A stretch of DNA of 64,000 nucleotides from Clostridiales bacterium. Its GTDB lineage: Bacteria > Bacillota > Clostridia > Peptostreptococcales > Anaerovoracaceae. The stretch lies in contig JALEQY010000051.1 in the NCBI GenBank assembly GCA_022763735.1, positions 1 through 64,000 of the forward strand, in the 5' to 3' direction. Shown here one piece after another: positions 49,521 through 58,406 of this stretch. The translations under genes were made by a program, and so were the position numbers. The notes beneath the pieces were generated by a model. The model worked only from the letters and a program-made list of their open reading frames with translations. It was not told the DNA's origin and made no database searches. Position 1 is the stretch's first letter. Each line of letters opens with the position of its first letter.

Positions 49521-50090
49521 TTATTCTTCCTCGTTTTCTGCTGCAGGCTGCGGCTCCGGCATATCATCGGCATTGACCTGTGTTCTGTATGCCATGTCCT
49601 TAAGCTCATCTCTGTTGGCTGCAAGTGCCGAATTGATATCGTCAAAGGCCTTCTCGATGCTGGCGAACATTTCACCAAAGTATATCGAGCTCAGATGTTC
49701 CATCTTGCCCTGGAAGCTGTAGAGTATGCCGTCAAGATAATCATATGTGCCGATCTTGAGCTGTTTGGCTGTATTCTCTGTCACTCTCATGAGTTCATCT
49801 GCCCTCAGCTTCGCCTTGACAGTAATATCATTGTTTTCTACGAGGGCATCTGCCTGCTTCTGAGCATCATCAATCACTGCTTCATACTGCGTTTTAGCTT
49901 CTGCGATGATTCTCTCTCTCTCATTCTTGATCCACTGAGCCTGCTGTATCTCATCCGGCAGTTCTGCTCTGATTTCACGAACGATCTCGAGAAGCTCCTG
50001 TGAATCCACCATGATTTTTCCTGTAAGCGGGAATCCCGCAGCTGTATCAACTATTTCTTCAATTTCTTCCAAAAGTTCTAAAACCCTCAT
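49521..50090 (-). CDS. Conserved coiled-coil protein (ATP synthase subunit b/DivIVA-like), function unknown
   Basis: 189 aa, charged helical protein between ylbJ and coaD. Confidence 0.65.
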   Translation of the reverse strand: MRVLELLEEIEEIVDTAAGFPLTGKIMVDSQELLEIVREIRAELPDEIQQAQWIKNERERIIAEAKTQYEAVIDDAQKQADALVENNDITVKAKLRADELMRVTENTAKQLKIGTYDYLDGILYSFQGKMEHLSSIYFGEMFASIEKAFDDINSALAANRDELKDMAYRTQVNADDMPEPQPAAENEEE

Positions 50091-50099
50091 AATATCCTC

Positions 50100-50588
50100 C
50101 TACTTATTGCCAGCTGACCTGTTCATTCTTTTCAGAATCTCGTCCGGAACCAGTCCCTCAATGGAACCCCCCAGAGAGTGTACTTCCTTCATCATACTCG
50201 AACTGATAAATGAATACTTGGGATCCGTCATAAGAAATACGGTCTCTACCGTTTCATTAAAAAGTCTGGCATTCATATGAGCCATCTGGATCTCATATTC
50301 AAAATCCATGGCTGCCCGCAGTCCTCTGACGACAACATTGAAGCCGTTCTCATTGACATAGTCCGCAAGCAATCCCGAAAAGCAATCAACTTTGACGTTA
50401 TCAAGCCCACGGACGGTTTCGCGTATCATATCCACCCGTTCCTCAAGAGAAAACATCGATCGCTTCGAAGGATTCACGATTATTCCTATTGTAAGCTCGT
50501 CATACAGCTTCGCAGCCCTCTCTATTATATTGAAATGCCCGTTGGTAAGCGGGTCAAATGAGCCCGTATAAAGAGCCTTGGTCCTCAT
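50100..50588 (-). CDS. coaD: Pantetheine-phosphate adenylyltransferase
   Basis: 162 aa; ALYTGSFDPLTNGHFNIIERA, SSSMMKEVHSLGG. Confidence 0.96.
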   Translation of the reverse strand: MRTKALYTGSFDPLTNGHFNIIERAAKLYDELTIGIIVNPSKRSMFSLEERVDMIRETVRGLDNVKVDCFSGLLADYVNENGFNVVVRGLRAAMDFEYEIQMAHMNARLFNETVETVFLMTDPKYSFISSSMMKEVHSLGGSIEGLVPDEILKRMNRSAGNK

Positions 50589-50640
50589 GTGCCGTTCCTC
50601 CTGCTAATCATTGTAATTATAACATGCCGGGCGATTTCAT

Positions 50641-51174
50641 TCAACAATATATTGACAACTTGACAATACCGTATTTTCTTTCTTTCACCTTGCTGAAACC
50701 ATGAAATTCATCCGGAAGATCCTCCTGCTTCCTGTGCTCGGCAACTATCACACCGTCTTCTGCCAGAAGCCCGTTTTCCCTGATCAGTTCAAAGCATGAA
50801 TCCATGTATCCCTTGTCATAAGGCGGATCAAGAATGATAATATCGAATTTATCATTAAGGCTCATCAGGATTTTCTTGTAGTCACCGGCTCTGACCACAG
50901 CCCCCTCTGCTCTGCAGTGGGCGATATTGTTTTTTATCATCTTTATGCTGTCTCTGGAATTATCGCAGAAAACGCACAGCTCGGCTCCTCTGCTGAGGGC
51001 TTCTATGCCCAGGTTTCCTGTTCCCGAAAACAGATCAAGCACTCTGCTTGACCACAGCCTGTCCGCCAGTATGCTGAACATAGCCTCCTTCACCTTGTCT
51101 GTAGTGGGCCTTACCGAATAATCCGCCGGGGTTTCCAGCCTTCTGCCTTTATATTCTCCTGCTATTACGCGCAT
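50641..51174 (-). CDS. rsmD: 16S rRNA (guanine(966)-N(2))-methyltransferase
   Basis: 177 aa; MRVIAGEYKGRRLETP, LDLFSGTGNLGIEALSRGA, ILDPPYDKG. Confidence 0.94.
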   Translation of the reverse strand: MRVIAGEYKGRRLETPADYSVRPTTDKVKEAMFSILADRLWSSRVLDLFSGTGNLGIEALSRGAELCVFCDNSRDSIKMIKNNIAHCRAEGAVVRAGDYKKILMSLNDKFDIIILDPPYDKGYMDSCFELIRENGLLAEDGVIVAEHRKQEDLPDEFHGFSKVKERKYGIVKLSIYC

Positions 51175-51240
51175 TTGTCTCCTCCTGTAATTTTCTTCAT
51201 AAATTCTATCACTAAAGCTTCAATATATCTACCCCCATTG

Positions 51241-51273
51241 AAAAAGAGATATTCACCTGAAAGCAAATATCTC
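51241..51273 (-). terminator. Terminator downstream of the SASP gene
   Basis: Minus strand GAGATATT...AATATCTCTTTTTC. Confidence 0.7.
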
Positions 51274-51313
51274 CCTTTTCATTAAGTTTCATGCGTTTAC
51301 TGCATTAACCAGG

Positions 51314-51514
51314 TTATTTTCCAGCCAGCTGCTGTTCAGCCATCTCAACTAATTTCTTAGTCATATAGCCGCCGACATAGCCGTTCTGTCTTGCAGTCAG
51401 GTTTCCCTTGTCAGTCTGCTCATAGTTGGCCATACCGAGTTCATTTGCAACTTCTGTCTTTAAGTTCTTTAATGCAGGCTTTGCACTTACATTCATTTTA
51501 TCCTGTAATGACAT
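51314..51514 (-). CDS. Alpha/beta-type small acid-soluble spore protein
   Basis: 66 aa; LKTEVANELGMANYEQTDKGNLTARQNGYVGGYMTKKLVEMAEQQ. Confidence 0.93.
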   Translation of the reverse strand: MSLQDKMNVSAKPALKNLKTEVANELGMANYEQTDKGNLTARQNGYVGGYMTKKLVEMAEQQLAGK

Positions 51515-51603
51515 TTGTTTCTCACCTCCTGTACTAATAATTTAACCCGAGGTGAAGAAAGTATTACATGCAATTATTGCATATGCTGCCGTGATTTCCC
51601 ATA

Positions 51604-53640
51604 CTACAGATTTAAGCTGAAATCTTCTCCGAAAAGTCTTATAACTCTGCGTCGGAGCGGCTGATTTTCAGTTTTTTTCAGTTGCGGATCTTTTTCGATA
51701 ATTTTTTTTGCTTCGTTTTTTGCCACATTCAGAATGCTGATATGTCTGGCCAGGTCAGCAATGTTCAGATCCGGCAGTCCATGCTGCCTCGTTCCGAATA
51801 TTTCTCCCGGCCCTCTAAGTTTCAGATCTTCCTCTGCTATATAGAAACCATCGGATGAAGCCTCCATTATCTCACATCTTTTTTTCGCAATTTCCGAATT
51901 GCCATCCCTGATGAGAAAACAGAAAGAACTGAAACTGCCCCTTCCTACACGACCTCTAAGCTGATGCAGCTGGGCAAGTCCGAAACGTTCAGCATTTTCG
52001 ATCACTATGACAGTGGCATTGGGTACATTTATACCCACTTCTATCACGACAGTGGCGACAAGCACGTCGATTTCGCCCCTGTAAAAAAGCTCCATGACGC
52101 TGTCCTTCTCGCTCTGCTTCATTGCTCCGTGGATAAGAGCCACTTTATACCTTCTGAAACGCTGCGAAAGCTCTTCTGCCACCTGCTGTGCCGATTTTAC
52201 ATCAAGGACCTCAGAATCCTCTATAAGCGGTGTCACCACGTACGCCTGCCGCCCCTGTTTCAGCTGCTTTTCCACAAAATCATAGCATCTGCCCCGCTGA
52301 TCTGCCGTCAGGCTTCTTGTACGTATTATCTGCCTTCCCGGAGGAAGCTCGTCGATCACAGAAACATCCAGATCTCCATACAGAATAACCGCCAGTGTTC
52401 TCGGTATCGGTGTTGCCGTCATGACAAGTACATTAGGATTTTCGCCCTTTTCCTTGAGGCTTATACGCTGCTTCACACCGAATCTGTGCTGCTCATCAGT
52501 GATTACAAGCCCCAGACGGCTGAATCTGACCTCAGACTGTATGATGGCATGTGTCCCGATAAGAATCTGTATCGTACCATCCTCAAGCATTCTCAAGTTT
52601 TCTCTCTTCTCAGCCGCCTTCATCGTCCCCGACAGGAAGCCGACTTCAATGCCATGTGCCGCAAAGCTTTTTTTCAGACCTTCATAATGCTGTTTTGCCA
52701 GTATTTCCGTCGGAGCCATCAGAACAGCCTGATATCCGCATTTTACAGCCTTGTACATGGCAATTTCCGCCACAGCAGTCTTGCCTGAGCCCACATCTCC
52801 CTGAACAAGTCTGTTCATTGCCTTTCCGCTTTCGAGATCTGCGATGATTTCATGAACACACCGTGACTGGGCATCTGTAAGCGGATAAGGCAGCGAATCG
52901 ATATAATCCTGTACAGACACCTCCATAGAAAAAGCTGTCCCGTTCCCGCCTTTACTGCTGCTGGTCCTGGCCGCCAGAAGGCCTGTCTGCATCACAAGCA
53001 GCTCATCGAATACAAGCCTGTACTTTCCTTCCAGCAGTTTCTGTTTTTCTTCCGGAAAATGGACATTACGCAGCGCATATTCTATGCTGCAGAGCCTGTT
53101 GTTTTCTATTGTCCCGGGAGACAGTATCTCTTCCGCTCTGCAGTAAAGCTCCTCTGCACTTTTCTGCCAAATTCGCATTTCTCTCTGAGTTATTCCTTTT
53201 GTCAGAGGATAAACCGGCAGAATCCCCGATACACTGTCATCTCTTGAGAAGTCCGGATGCACCATCTGCATTTTTCCGAAATTTGCAGATACCTTGCCAT
53301 AGAATACATATTCGTCTCCTACTTTAAAGCTTTTCGTCAGATATCCGGCATTAAAAAAAACAACTTCAAGACTGCCGGTGTCATCTGTCACCAGCAGCCG
53401 GAGCAGCTGTTTCCTGCTCTTTCTGTATCTGTCATTAACCACCAGAGTGACCCTGGCTCTGATCACTGCAGTCTCATCCTCTTCAAGCTGACTTATATTC
53501 TTCACGCATCGCCTGTCCTCATAGTCTCTGGGGAAAAAATATATCAGATCCTCAAGTGTCTTTATGTTAAGCTTTGACAGAGCTTCCGCCTTCTTCGGCC
53601 CGATACCCTTTATACTGCTGATACTGTCGTGAAGCTCCAT
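51604..53640 (-). CDS. recG: ATP-dependent DNA helicase RecG
   Basis: 678 aa; OB wedge domain, QGDVGSGKTAVAEIAMY, TDEQHRFGVKQR. Confidence 0.97.
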   Translation of the reverse strand: MELHDSISSIKGIGPKKAEALSKLNIKTLEDLIYFFPRDYEDRRCVKNISQLEEDETAVIRARVTLVVNDRYRKSRKQLLRLLVTDDTGSLEVVFFNAGYLTKSFKVGDEYVFYGKVSANFGKMQMVHPDFSRDDSVSGILPVYPLTKGITQREMRIWQKSAEELYCRAEEILSPGTIENNRLCSIEYALRNVHFPEEKQKLLEGKYRLVFDELLVMQTGLLAARTSSSKGGNGTAFSMEVSVQDYIDSLPYPLTDAQSRCVHEIIADLESGKAMNRLVQGDVGSGKTAVAEIAMYKAVKCGYQAVLMAPTEILAKQHYEGLKKSFAAHGIEVGFLSGTMKAAEKRENLRMLEDGTIQILIGTHAIIQSEVRFSRLGLVITDEQHRFGVKQRISLKEKGENPNVLVMTATPIPRTLAVILYGDLDVSVIDELPPGRQIIRTRSLTADQRGRCYDFVEKQLKQGRQAYVVTPLIEDSEVLDVKSAQQVAEELSQRFRRYKVALIHGAMKQSEKDSVMELFYRGEIDVLVATVVIEVGINVPNATVIVIENAERFGLAQLHQLRGRVGRGSFSSFCFLIRDGNSEIAKKRCEIMEASSDGFYIAEEDLKLRGPGEIFGTRQHGLPDLNIADLARHISILNVAKNEAKKIIEKDPQLKKTENQPLRRRVIRLFGEDFSLNL

Positions 53641-54042
53641 TTATCTGCTCACCTCTATATGTCTCCTGGCAATATTCTTTGAAACGCTGCCAGTAACAAC
53701 AACTGTCACCTTTTCTGGACGTTCACCCATTATTGTTTCCATTTTATCATAAATGTAATCGATGATTTCATTTGTTACCTGACTGATGCTGCATCCGAAT
53801 TTAACAACAATATAAACCACCACTGCAATCCCTGCGCCTGCTCTGATAATCTCAATACCTCCGGCCTCTTCATCATAAATGTTCATCTTTGATGCTATAC
53901 CCGGCACAACGTTCATATACTTTCCTTTATAGTTGAGAATTGCCGCTCTGCCGCCGCAGTGCTCAACAGCTTCCACAGCTATCCTGTTTATCAGATTCTG
54001 CGAAAAGCTGATTTTGCCGTATTTTGTCTCGACTTCAAACAC
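53641..54042 (-). CDS. Asp23/Gls24 family envelope stress response protein
   Basis: 133 aa; VEHCGGRAAI, VVVYIVVKFGCSISQVTNEI. Confidence 0.9.
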   Translation of the reverse strand: MFEVETKYGKISFSQNLINRIAVEAVEHCGGRAAILNYKGKYMNVVPGIASKMNIYDEEAGGIEIIRAGAGIAVVVYIVVKFGCSISQVTNEIIDYIYDKMETIMGERPEKVTVVVTGSVSKNIARRHIEVSR

Positions 54043-54154
54043 CTTCTGTCTCCTTTATACAAATACTGTTATCAGATGATATCTATTTTATCACAGTTCA
54101 GCTTTTCTGCACAATCATAATAAAATTTTCATATAATAGCATGAGGTGATCATA

Positions 54155-54349
54155 ATGAACAGACATGGACATATGGGCTGCCAGCCTGGCAGACCACATA
54201 AAAAGAATACCTTCTGCAGAAAAATCGGTATAATCATGCTGCTATCCGGTGCCGTAACAGTCATGGCACTGTTCCTGCCGCTGAAATGCCTCGTCGTTCT
54301 GCTGTGTTTTGTTCTGATCATCTGCGGAATACTGCTGATAAAAAAATAA
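54155..54349 (+). CDS. Small membrane protein, 64 aa
   Basis: MNRHGHMGCQPGRPHKKNTFCRKIGIIMLLSGAVTVMALFLPLKCLVVLLCFVLIICGILLIKK; GAGGTG SD upstream; TATAAT at 54133. Confidence 0.65.
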   Translation: MNRHGHMGCQPGRPHKKNTFCRKIGIIMLLSGAVTVMALFLPLKCLVVLLCFVLIICGILLIKK

Positions 54350-54380
54350 ACGCCCACTTATGTGAGCGTCCGTTTCCTTG

Positions 54381-54572
54381 TTAGATGGCACGGTTAACTT
54401 TGCCTGATCTTAAGCATCTTGTACATACTTTAGCTTTTCTAACTGTTCCGTTATCATCGATTCTTACAGTCTGAATATTTGCATTCCATTTTCTTCTAGT
54501 GTGTCTGTTTGAATGGGATACATTATTTCCGGAAACCTGTCCTTTACCACAAATTTCACATTTTCTTGACAT
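54381..54572 (-). CDS. rpmB: 50S ribosomal protein L28
   Basis: MSRKCEICGKGQVSGNNVSHSNRHTRRKW; start moved to the SD-proximal ATG. Confidence 0.97.
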   Translation of the reverse strand: MSRKCEICGKGQVSGNNVSHSNRHTRRKWNANIQTVRIDDNGTVRKAKVCTRCLRSGKVNRAI

Positions 54573-54670
54573 CTGCCGCACCTCCTTATACATGTAGTAT
54601 CTAAATGCTTTCGCAATTTATCTGCTGGATTTTGAGTCTGCATCTCCTCGTCCAGACTCGAACAAATGAC

Positions 54671-54699
54671 ATTATAGCACAGGTATGCTATAAAGACAA
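54671..54699 (-). promoter_or_regulatory. rpmB promoter
   Basis: Minus strand TTGTCT-N17-TATAAT. Confidence 0.7.
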
Positions 54700-54740
54700 G
54701 TTTTTTTTATATCAAACTTGAAGTTAATTTCGAAGTGATG

Positions 54741-55277
54741 CTATTTCTGTTCCCAGAGCACCGGTCTGCCGGTTTTTCTTGTTTCATTCATATCGATGAT
54801 TCTCTGATTTCTGCTTCCTCGAAACTGCAGCGTAAGATCACGTTCTTCTTTAATAAAAGGGCCATCGATCAGAATATCTGTCAGCTCCATAAGCTCTCTG
54901 ACAGAATCATTCTCTTTGCACATACGTGATATCTGCTCATAAGTGTACCCGCTGAAAACCGTCAGGGACAGATTTCTGTCCTTGATCTGCTTTGCCATGT
55001 ATGCAAAAGCTTCCGGCTGACAGAGAGGTTCTCCTCCTGAAAAAGTGACACCTGCCAGCAGAGGATCCTTGTCTATTTCTGCCATAAGCTTATCTGTGCT
55101 GCATTCGCTGCCGCCATCAAAATCATGAGTCTCTGGATTATGGCATCCAGGGCAGTCATGAGGACATCCCTGACAGAATACAGTGAATCTTATACCTGGT
55201 CCATCCACGATGGATTCCCTCACTATACCTGCAATTCTGAGTGAATCACGGATTTCTTTCACATCTGCCGCCTTCAT
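54741..55277 (-). CDS. nrdG: Anaerobic ribonucleoside-triphosphate reductase activating protein
   Basis: 178 aa; GPGIRFTVFCQGCPHDCPGCHNPETHD. Confidence 0.95.
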   Translation of the reverse strand: MKAADVKEIRDSLRIAGIVRESIVDGPGIRFTVFCQGCPHDCPGCHNPETHDFDGGSECSTDKLMAEIDKDPLLAGVTFSGGEPLCQPEAFAYMAKQIKDRNLSLTVFSGYTYEQISRMCKENDSVRELMELTDILIDGPFIKEERDLTLQFRGSRNQRIIDMNETRKTGRPVLWEQK

Positions 55278-57523
55278 ACAGCCAGCCTTCTGATTCTCTC
55301 GAATCCTCTGTCACTGTCATCTTCAGTCCTGTGGCAGCAAGGGCATTCATTATCTATAATTCCCGTATAGCCGCACACCGGATCTCTGTCAACAGGGTGA
55401 TTTATAGACCCATATCCGACGCCGTTTTCTTTCATGCACCTTACGACCTGTTCGAAAGCTTCAAGATTTTTGCAGGGATCTCCATCAAGCTCCACATATG
55501 TGATATGACCTCCATTGGTCAGTGCGTGATAAGGTGCCTCCAGTCTGATTTTATCAAAAGCACTGATATTGAAATATACCGGTATATGGAAAGAGTTTGT
55601 GTAATAATCTCTGTCTGTAACTCCTTCTATGACTCCGTATTTCGCCCTGTCAATCCTGACAAACCTGCCTGAAAGGCCTTCTGCCGGAGTTGCAATCAGA
55701 GAATAATTGAAGCCAGTCTTTTCGGTAGCTTCATCCATTTTCTTCCTCATAAATCCTATGATTTCAAGGCCCAGACTCTGAGCTTCAGGCGTTTCACCAT
55801 GATGGCTTCCTATAAGAGCTTTGAGACATTCTGCAAGTCCGATAAAGCCTACTGTCAAGGTTCCGTGCTTAAGCACCTCCGCTACTGAATCCTCAGGCTT
55901 GAGTTTATCAGAATCCAGCCAAATTCCCTGTCCCATGAGGAACGGATAATTCTTAACCTTCTTTGAAGCCTGAATCTTATACCTTTCCATAAGCTGATCG
56001 ATGCACAGATCCACTTTTCTCTCCAGCTCCTCAAAGAACCAGTCGATGTCTCCGTGGGCTTTTATGCCTATCCTCGGCAGATTCACAGATGTGAAGCTGA
56101 GATTCCCTCTGCCGCCTACCACTTCTCTCGACGGATCATAATGATTTCCTATAACCCTGGTTCTGCATCCCATATAAGCAGCCTCCGTATTAGGATCCCC
56201 TTCTTTATAGTACTGCAGATTAAACGGAGCATCTATGAATGAGAAGTTCGGGAACAGTCTCTTGGCAGAAACTCTGCATGCCAGCTTGAACATGTCGTAG
56301 TTCGGATCCTCCGGATTATAGTTCACACCTTCTTTAAGCTTGAAAATGTGTATAGGGAAAATAGCAGTTTCCCCGTTTCCCAGGCCTGCCTCTGTGGCCA
56401 GCAGAATATTCTCTATAATCATCCTGCCTTCCGGAGATGTATCTGTACCATAGTTTATCGAAGAAAAAGGAATCTGTGCACCTGCTCTCGAATGCATTGT
56501 ATTCAGGTTATGTACAAATGCTTCCATAGCCTGATATGTAGCTCGCTTTATCTCTTCGTTTGCATATTTTGTTGCTTTCTTCTGAAGTTTATCTATAAAT
56601 TTCTCATCAATAACTTCTCTCAGAAAAGCTTTTTCGATTTCTTTATAACCGTTATCATCAGCCAGAACAGGGAAAACATCATGTTTTTCCATTATCTCCG
56701 CACCTATGGATTTTGTTTTTTCAACACCGTCTTCAATATCAAACAGAAGATTCAACATCTTGCCCATGTTAGTCCAGTACAGTTTCCTGTATGTTTTCCT
56801 GACTCCTCCTGCCATGCCGTAATCAAAATCCGGTATGCTCTGTCCTCCATGCTGATCATTCTGATTTGACTGAATTGCAATGCAGGCAAGGGCAGCATAG
56901 CTCTGTATATCATTAGGCTCTCTTAAAAATCCATGACCGGTTGAGAATCCTCCTCTGAACAACTTCTCAATATCGATCTGGCAGCATGTTGTAGTCAGTG
57001 TGAGAAAATCCATATCATGTATATGTATATCACCATCTCTGTGAGCCTGAGCATGCTCCGGCTTCAGCACAAACATCTCATAAAACTGCTTGGCACCCTC
57101 CGAGCCGTATTTCAGCATGGTTCCCATGGCAGTATCGCCATCGATATTGGCATTCTCTCGTTTGGTATCATTGTCCTTTGCCTCTTTGAAAGTAAGATCC
57201 TCATAAGTTTTCATAAGCCTGGTATTCATATCTCTTACTCTCGTACGCTCAGCTCTGTAGAGTATGTACTCCTTGGCGGTTCTGGCATGTCCGTTTTCGA
57301 TGAGTACCTTCTCCACTGTATCCTGTATCTGTTCAACAGTAGGAACTTCATTATGACATATTTCGATGAGATAGACTTCAACCTGTCTTGCCAGATATTT
57401 AGCCATGTCCCTGTCCTTGCCTCCCAGCACCTGGGCGGCTTTGTATATGGCATCGGCAATTTTGTCCACATTAAAATCTACGGTTCGTCCATCTCTTTTA
57501 ATTATTTTTCTGATCTGTTCCAT
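55274..57523 (-). CDS. nrdD: Anaerobic ribonucleoside-triphosphate reductase
   Basis: N-terminal ATP-cone, C-terminal C..C..C..C zinc site and glycyl-radical region; start moved to MEQIRKIIKRDGR. Confidence 0.96.
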   Translation of the reverse strand: MEQIRKIIKRDGRTVDFNVDKIADAIYKAAQVLGGKDRDMAKYLARQVEVYLIEICHNEVPTVEQIQDTVEKVLIENGHARTAKEYILYRAERTRVRDMNTRLMKTYEDLTFKEAKDNDTKRENANIDGDTAMGTMLKYGSEGAKQFYEMFVLKPEHAQAHRDGDIHIHDMDFLTLTTTCCQIDIEKLFRGGFSTGHGFLREPNDIQSYAALACIAIQSNQNDQHGGQSIPDFDYGMAGGVRKTYRKLYWTNMGKMLNLLFDIEDGVEKTKSIGAEIMEKHDVFPVLADDNGYKEIEKAFLREVIDEKFIDKLQKKATKYANEEIKRATYQAMEAFVHNLNTMHSRAGAQIPFSSINYGTDTSPEGRMIIENILLATEAGLGNGETAIFPIHIFKLKEGVNYNPEDPNYDMFKLACRVSAKRLFPNFSFIDAPFNLQYYKEGDPNTEAAYMGCRTRVIGNHYDPSREVVGGRGNLSFTSVNLPRIGIKAHGDIDWFFEELERKVDLCIDQLMERYKIQASKKVKNYPFLMGQGIWLDSDKLKPEDSVAEVLKHGTLTVGFIGLAECLKALIGSHHGETPEAQSLGLEIIGFMRKKMDEATEKTGFNYSLIATPAEGLSGRFVRIDRAKYGVIEGVTDRDYYTNSFHIPVYFNISAFDKIRLEAPYHALTNGGHITYVELDGDPCKNLEAFEQVVRCMKENGVGYGSINHPVDRDPVCGYTGIIDNECPCCHRTEDDSDRGFERIRRLAV

Positions 57524-57555
57524 ACTGTATCTCCCTGTTATCTCATTACATAAAA

Positions 57556-57570
57556 CCACAATATATCGTC
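57556..57570. promoter_or_regulatory. NrdR-box-like palindrome upstream of nrdD
   Basis: ACCACAATATATCGT resembles ACACwATATAtwGTGT, between promoter and nrdD start. Confidence 0.4.
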
Positions 57571-57592
57571 TGTTATTATATATACCATGAAA

Positions 57593-57620
57593 ATTATACC
57601 CTAAATACAGTTGCAGTCAA
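57593..57620 (-). promoter_or_regulatory. nrdDG promoter
   Basis: Minus strand TTGACT-N16-TATAAT. Confidence 0.7.
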
Positions 57621-57675
57621 CTATATTTTATGTATTTCAATGTTCTTTTTCACAGCCGGCTGTCACCTTCCGGCA

Positions 57676-57707
57676 AAACAAAACAGCTCCGGCGGTTACC
57701 GAAGCTG
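57676..57707 (-). terminator. Terminator of the GNAT gene
   Basis: Minus strand CAGCTTCGG-TAACCG-CCGGAGCTG then TTTTGTTTT. Confidence 0.65.
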
Positions 57708-57757
57708 CGGATGCACATCAAATCGTCTGCTTTCAGGGCATTCTCGAGAACAGAATA

Positions 57758-58288
57758 TCAGTTTTCATCGAAAAACTCTGCTCTCAGCATGGACATGAGG
57801 TGCAGATCATAATACCGTCCGTCTTTTCTCGTGGCATTTCTGGCAACGCCCTCAGATTTGAATCCAAGACTTTCATAGAGCGTCGAAGCGCGTTTATTAC
57901 CTGTGTAATAATCCAGCGTGACTCTCTCCATATGGAGGAATGTGAAACAGTATTTCAGCAGTTCATTCATTATTTCACGTCCATATCCCCTGCCCCACAA
58001 CTCAGATTCTCCTATATAGAATTTGGTTATATCCAGGGAATCCGAATGTCTGTCAAGTCTGGAAATGAATATTCTCCCCACCGGTTTGCCTGTCTCTCTG
58101 CTCACTACTGTATAGTCAAGCTTATCTGCTGAAAATTTATTATATAGAGCCTCTGTAACTACATCTTCATAAGTTCTGTCTTCATCAAAGCTAAGGTATT
58201 TAATAACCTGTGGATCAGTTTCCCATCTGGCAAAAAACTCATAGTCCGCAAATTCAGTTTCTCTAATTATAAAATTCTGAGTCTCCAT
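57758..58288 (-). CDS. GNAT family N-acetyltransferase (RimJ/RimL-like)
   Basis: 176 aa; LWGRGYGREIMNELLKYCFTFLHMERVTLDYYTGNKRASTLYESLGFKSEG. Confidence 0.9.
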   Translation of the reverse strand: METQNFIIRETEFADYEFFARWETDPQVIKYLSFDEDRTYEDVVTEALYNKFSADKLDYTVVSRETGKPVGRIFISRLDRHSDSLDITKFYIGESELWGRGYGREIMNELLKYCFTFLHMERVTLDYYTGNKRASTLYESLGFKSEGVARNATRKDGRYYDLHLMSMLRAEFFDEN

Positions 58289-58406
58289 TTCAGTCTCCTT
58301 ACAGATTTTATCAAAGATTCATTTAAACTCTACAAAATTATTTTTTCATATGTTATTATATTATTATATTAAGAATAACACAAACAAACAAGGAGAAAAA
58401 TCAATT

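Noticed and set aside
49281-50003. 240-aa plus-strand ORF across ylbJ and the coiled-coil gene
   Set aside because: Antisense to two plausible genes and no recognisable domain.
51515-51603. SigG promoter for the SASP gene
   Set aside because: A GCATA-like -35 is present but no convincing CATACTA-type -10 at correct spacing; expected biologically but not supported clearly.
51964-52788. 274-aa plus-strand ORF antisense to recG
   Set aside because: Shadow ORF, no SD or domain; recG is clear on the other strand.
54470-54643. Upstream ORF MQTQNPADKLRKH... in the rpmB leader overlapping rpmB
   Set aside because: GAGGAG abuts the ATG with no spacer; the frame overlaps rpmB and looks incidental, although the 7-bp hairpin at 54634-54659 may have a regulatory role.
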